Assembly: GCF_900100735.1 (NCBI RefSeq)
Contig: NZ_FNCJ01000002.1
Coordinates: 620,001 to 684,000 of the forward strand
Length of the DNA stretch: 64,000 nucleotides
Source of the DNA: Paraburkholderia phenazinium
GTDB lineage: Bacteria > Pseudomonadota > Gammaproteobacteria > Burkholderiales > Burkholderiaceae
Reading direction: 5' to 3'
A program made the position numbers and the translations under genes. Positions 61,657 to 64,000 of the stretch are shown here, in pieces. Below the pieces are notes generated by a model. It did no database searches, had not been told where the DNA came from, and was given only the letters and a program-made list of their open reading frames with translations. Each line of letters opens with the position of its first letter. Within the stretch, counting starts at the first letter, position 1.

Positions 61657-64000
61657 TTAGAACTTGTACGTCGCACCGATCTGGGCGAAAACGCCGAGGT
61701 AGTTGTAGATCGACGTGTCGTAGCCCGTCTGATCCAACGTGCCGTTCGCAAAGATCGGATCGTACGGCGGCTTGCGGTTCAGGATGTTGTCGACGCCGCC
61801 GTAAATCGTCCAATGCTTGATGCCCGAGTACGTCACCATCAGGTTGAACTGGCTATACGATCCGACTTTGTTCGGAGCGGGCGCCGGCAAGAGATTCTGC
61901 GCGTACGGGCCCGTGAACTCCCACGTCAACGCTGTATCCCACTTTTGGTAAGCCCAGTCCACAGTGGTGTTGCCCTTCCAGCGCGGGAAGCTGCCGCCGA
62001 ACGGTTGCGTGATGGTGTAGTTGTTGCCTGCGCCGTTGATCGGCGACTGACCCGGGGCGCCGATCTTGAAGCTGTTCACGTAAGCCCAGTCAGCCGACAC
62101 GGTGAACGTACCGACCTTCGTCGGCAGCGCTTGACGGAACGTGCCTTCGAAACCGTTCGTGTCGAGGTAGCCCAGGTTCTGGTACGGGATCACCGCGTAG
62201 AGGAGGTTGCCATTCGCGTCGTAGGCAGTCTGCGAAGGCGCGCCTTGGCCGATCACGTTGTCGACGCGAATCTTGTACCAGTCGAGGCCGACGTCGGTTG
62301 TACGCGTTGGCGAGAGTTCGAAGCCGATGTTCAGGTTTTTCGTCCGCTCGGGCGCGAGGTTCGGATTGCCCTCCGTGATCGACGTATAGTTCTGGCCGGA
62401 CTGACTCACCTGGAGGCCCAGCGTTTGCGACTTGCTGTCCTCAACGAACGTCGGTGCACGGAACCCGCGGCTGTACGACGTATACATCGTCAGCGCTTGC
62501 ACCGGCTGATAGCGCAGGGCGAAGCGTGGCGAGAACGCACCGCCGACATCGCTATAGTGGTCGTAACGACCCGATTGGCTAAACGTCAGGTTGTGGATGA
62601 TTGGAACGTCGATCTGGTAGTACACGGCGGCCACGTTACGCTGGCCTTCCACCGTTTGAAGATTCGGACTGACGACCACGCCCTGCGAAAACTCATAACC
62701 CGGGGTCATGTCTTCGCTCTGGTGGGTAAACTGCGCACCAAAGCCGATGCCCACATCACCCGCCGGCAGATGGAACAGGTTTGGCGTGGACAGCGTCGCG
62801 TCAACCGTTTCGAGCTTCGAGATACCCAGGTTGTTCGCGTCCTGGTACAGGCCGTTGAATGCGCCCGGCGTAGCCGCCGGATTGGCGAAGTTGAGCGCAC
62901 CGTTCTGGTAGATGTTGGTCAGCTGGTTCACGTTCAGCTCATTGCTGTACGTGTTCGACACCGTGCTTTGCGAGTGGCTGAGCGCCGCCGACCAGTCCCA
63001 GTCCCCGTACGGCAGGGTGAACGAACCCTTCAAGCCTGCTGCCGCGCGGTAATAGTTGGCGTCGGTCTTTTCCGATACCGCGTTCGGGAAAGCATAGGTG
63101 AGCGGTGTGGCCGCGCCCGTCGTGTTGTACGGGTTGGTCACCGGAACGGTCGTGTTGAATGGCGTGAGCAGTTGCGTCTGCGGATTCCACACGAGCGCGG
63201 GTGACTGCGGATTGCCGATTACGTTGCCCCACAGACCGTTGTTCTGGGTGGTCGTATTGTTGCTTTCCAGAAAATCAGCGTACGCCGTCGTGGTGTCGTT
63301 GATCTTGAAGTCAGCGTGAATCTTCGCGTTGAGACGCTCCGTCATCGGCGCGATGGACTGGCTCTCCGCCGTGTTGTAGCTGCAGACCGTCCCCGCCGAG
63401 CCTGAGGTCAGCGAGTTGCTGGCCGACGGACGCACCGCGCCGCCGAACGGGCAGCCGTTCAATGCCTGAGGACCGTTGGCCGTATTCCAGTACGACGGCG
63501 CGAGCAACGACAAACCGCCCGGCTGACCGGTGAAGTCCTGGTTCTGCGTCGAATTGCGGTCGGCCAGCGTAGAGCCGTTGTCCTTATAGGCGCTCGCCGC
63601 TACGGTGACGTTGAAGCGATCGGAGTTCAGATCGCCGAAGCCGCCGAGCACGCCAAACTTGTAAGTACCGTTGCCGCCACCGCTCGCGATCGTGCTGCCC
63701 GCGCTGCCGTCGAGTTGCAGACCCTGAAAATTGTGCTTGGTGATGATGTTGACCACGCCGGCGACGGCGTCAGAGCCGTATTGCGAAACGGCGCCGGTCT
63801 TCACGATTTCGATGCGGTCGATGTCGTTCAGCGGAAGCGTGTTCAGGTCGAAGAACGAATCGACGCTGTTCGAATAGAACGCGAACGGCGCGACACGCTG
63901 GCCGTCGACCAACACGAGCGTGTATTTCTCGCTCAGACCGCGCAGGGCAATACCGGCGGCGCCCGCGGCAAAGTTGCCGGACTGGCCTTCGCTCCAGCTG
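61657..64000 (-). CDS. TonB-dependent receptor, C-terminal part (5' end outside window)
   Basis: The frame is open to the right edge, so the N-terminus is missing. About 780 residues are visible: plug-domain motifs 'ALRGLSEKYTLVLVDGQRVAP' (by start and end), 'NDIDRIEIVKTGAVSQYGSDAVAGVVNIITK' region and a beta-barrel with repeated aromatic strands ending 'VFAQIGATYKF'. It should take up a large or scarce ligand, such as an iron complex or a carbohydrate, across the outer membrane. The ligand is not evident; absence of siderophore genes nearby leaves it open. Confidence 0.93.
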   Translation of the reverse strand, partial: SWSEGQSGNFAAGAAGIALRGLSEKYTLVLVDGQRVAPFAFYSNSVDSFFDLNTLPLNDIDRIEIVKTGAVSQYGSDAVAGVVNIITKHNFQGLQLDGSAGSTIASGGGNGTYKFGVLGGFGDLNSDRFNVTVAASAYKDNGSTLADRNSTQNQDFTGQPGGLSLLAPSYWNTANGPQALNGCPFGGAVRPSASNSLTSGSAGTVCSYNTAESQSIAPMTERLNAKIHADFKINDTTTAYADFLESNNTTTQNNGLWGNVIGNPQSPALVWNPQTQLLTPFNTTVPVTNPYNTTGAATPLTYAFPNAVSEKTDANYYRAAAGLKGSFTLPYGDWDWSAALSHSQSTVSNTYSNELNVNQLTNIYQNGALNFANPAATPGAFNGLYQDANNLGISKLETVDATLSTPNLFHLPAGDVGIGFGAQFTHQSEDMTPGYEFSQGVVVSPNLQTVEGQRNVAAVYYQIDVPIIHNLTFSQSGRYDHYSDVGGAFSPRFALRYQPVQALTMYTSYSRGFRAPTFVEDSKSQTLGLQVSQSGQNYTSITEGNPNLAPERTKNLNIGFELSPTRTTDVGLDWYKIRVDNVIGQGAPSQTAYDANGNLLYAVIPYQNLGYLDTNGFEGTFRQALPTKVGTFTVSADWAYVNSFKIGAPGQSPINGAGNNYTITQPFGGSFPRWKGNTTVDWAYQKWDTALTWEFTGPYAQNLLPAPAPNKVGSYSQFNLMVTYSGIKHWTIYGGVDNILNRKPPYDPIFANGTLDQTGYDTSIYNYLGVFAQIGATYKF

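Overview
The window comes from a high-GC Gram-negative chromosome, almost certainly a Burkholderiaceae member and most likely Paraburkholderia. The reasons are the DUF3563 gene between two universal stress genes, the many OmpR-class two-component systems, the porin/MHS-transporter catabolic clusters, the RND efflux tripartite operon and the high GC content. No rRNA, tRNA, CRISPR array, intact insertion sequence or prophage was seen. It reads as ordinary chromosome with small accessory patches, which are AT-rich islands around 7.1-8.1 kb and 28.9-29.3 kb and two decayed genes.

Layout. 0-4.2 kb: the end of an MFS transporter, a COG4705-type membrane protein with a visible fourfold internal repeat, and a divergent QseBC/PmrAB-like two-component system whose promoter carries three TTAA hexamers at exact 11-bp spacing. 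4.2-8.1 kb: a DUF4410 lipoprotein, a DUF3857/transglutaminase-like secreted protein, and a frameshifted, truncated HlyD/CvaA-type secretion adaptor. 8.1-11.9 kb: two universal stress proteins around a DUF3563 gene, then a second two-component system (kinase first). 12.2-19.1 kb: a beta-glucoside operon (GH1 glucosidase, ABC importer, LacI regulator) headed by a perfect LacI-type operator. 19.1-20.0 kb: a RIO-like kinase. 20.3-25.2 kb: a LysR regulator divergent from an M20 amidohydrolase, porin and MHS transporter cluster. 25.3-30.5 kb: a 32-residue membrane peptide, a SulP transporter, a Rieske oxygenase preceded by two hairpins and a T-tract, and two uncharacterised proteins.

30.6-36.6 kb: LysE and LysR genes, a VOC protein, a DapA-like aldolase remnant that has lost its Schiff-base lysine segment, a [2Fe-2S] IlvD/EDD dehydratase and an EamA transporter. 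37.2-45.4 kb: a complete RND-MFP-OMF efflux operon followed by its own heavy-metal-type two-component system. 45.5-50.6 kb: a GNAT acetyltransferase, a TetR-CPBP pair with a perfect operator palindrome, a DAHP synthase with a TTG start, and divergent nikR/nickel-permease genes in which NikR lacks two of the four canonical nickel ligands. 50.6-64 kb: a GGDEF cyclase, a DUF899 protein, free-methionine-R-sulfoxide reductase, a small M24 peptidase-like protein, a PRC-barrel protein, a chemotaxis receptor, a secreted protein built of three exact 55-residue repeats with CX4C motifs, an AraC regulator, small hypotheticals, an HD-domain protein and a partial TonB-dependent receptor.

How the genes work together: most genes form local uptake-plus-metabolism units under an adjacent regulator (LacI with GH1/ABC, LysR with amidohydrolase/porin/MHS, NikR with NiCoT, two-component system with RND pump). 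The least explained items are the COG4705 repeat protein with its TTAA-box array, the 55-residue repeat protein with its coupled partner, the variant NikR, and the hairpin-terminated leader or small RNA ahead of the Rieske oxygenase.
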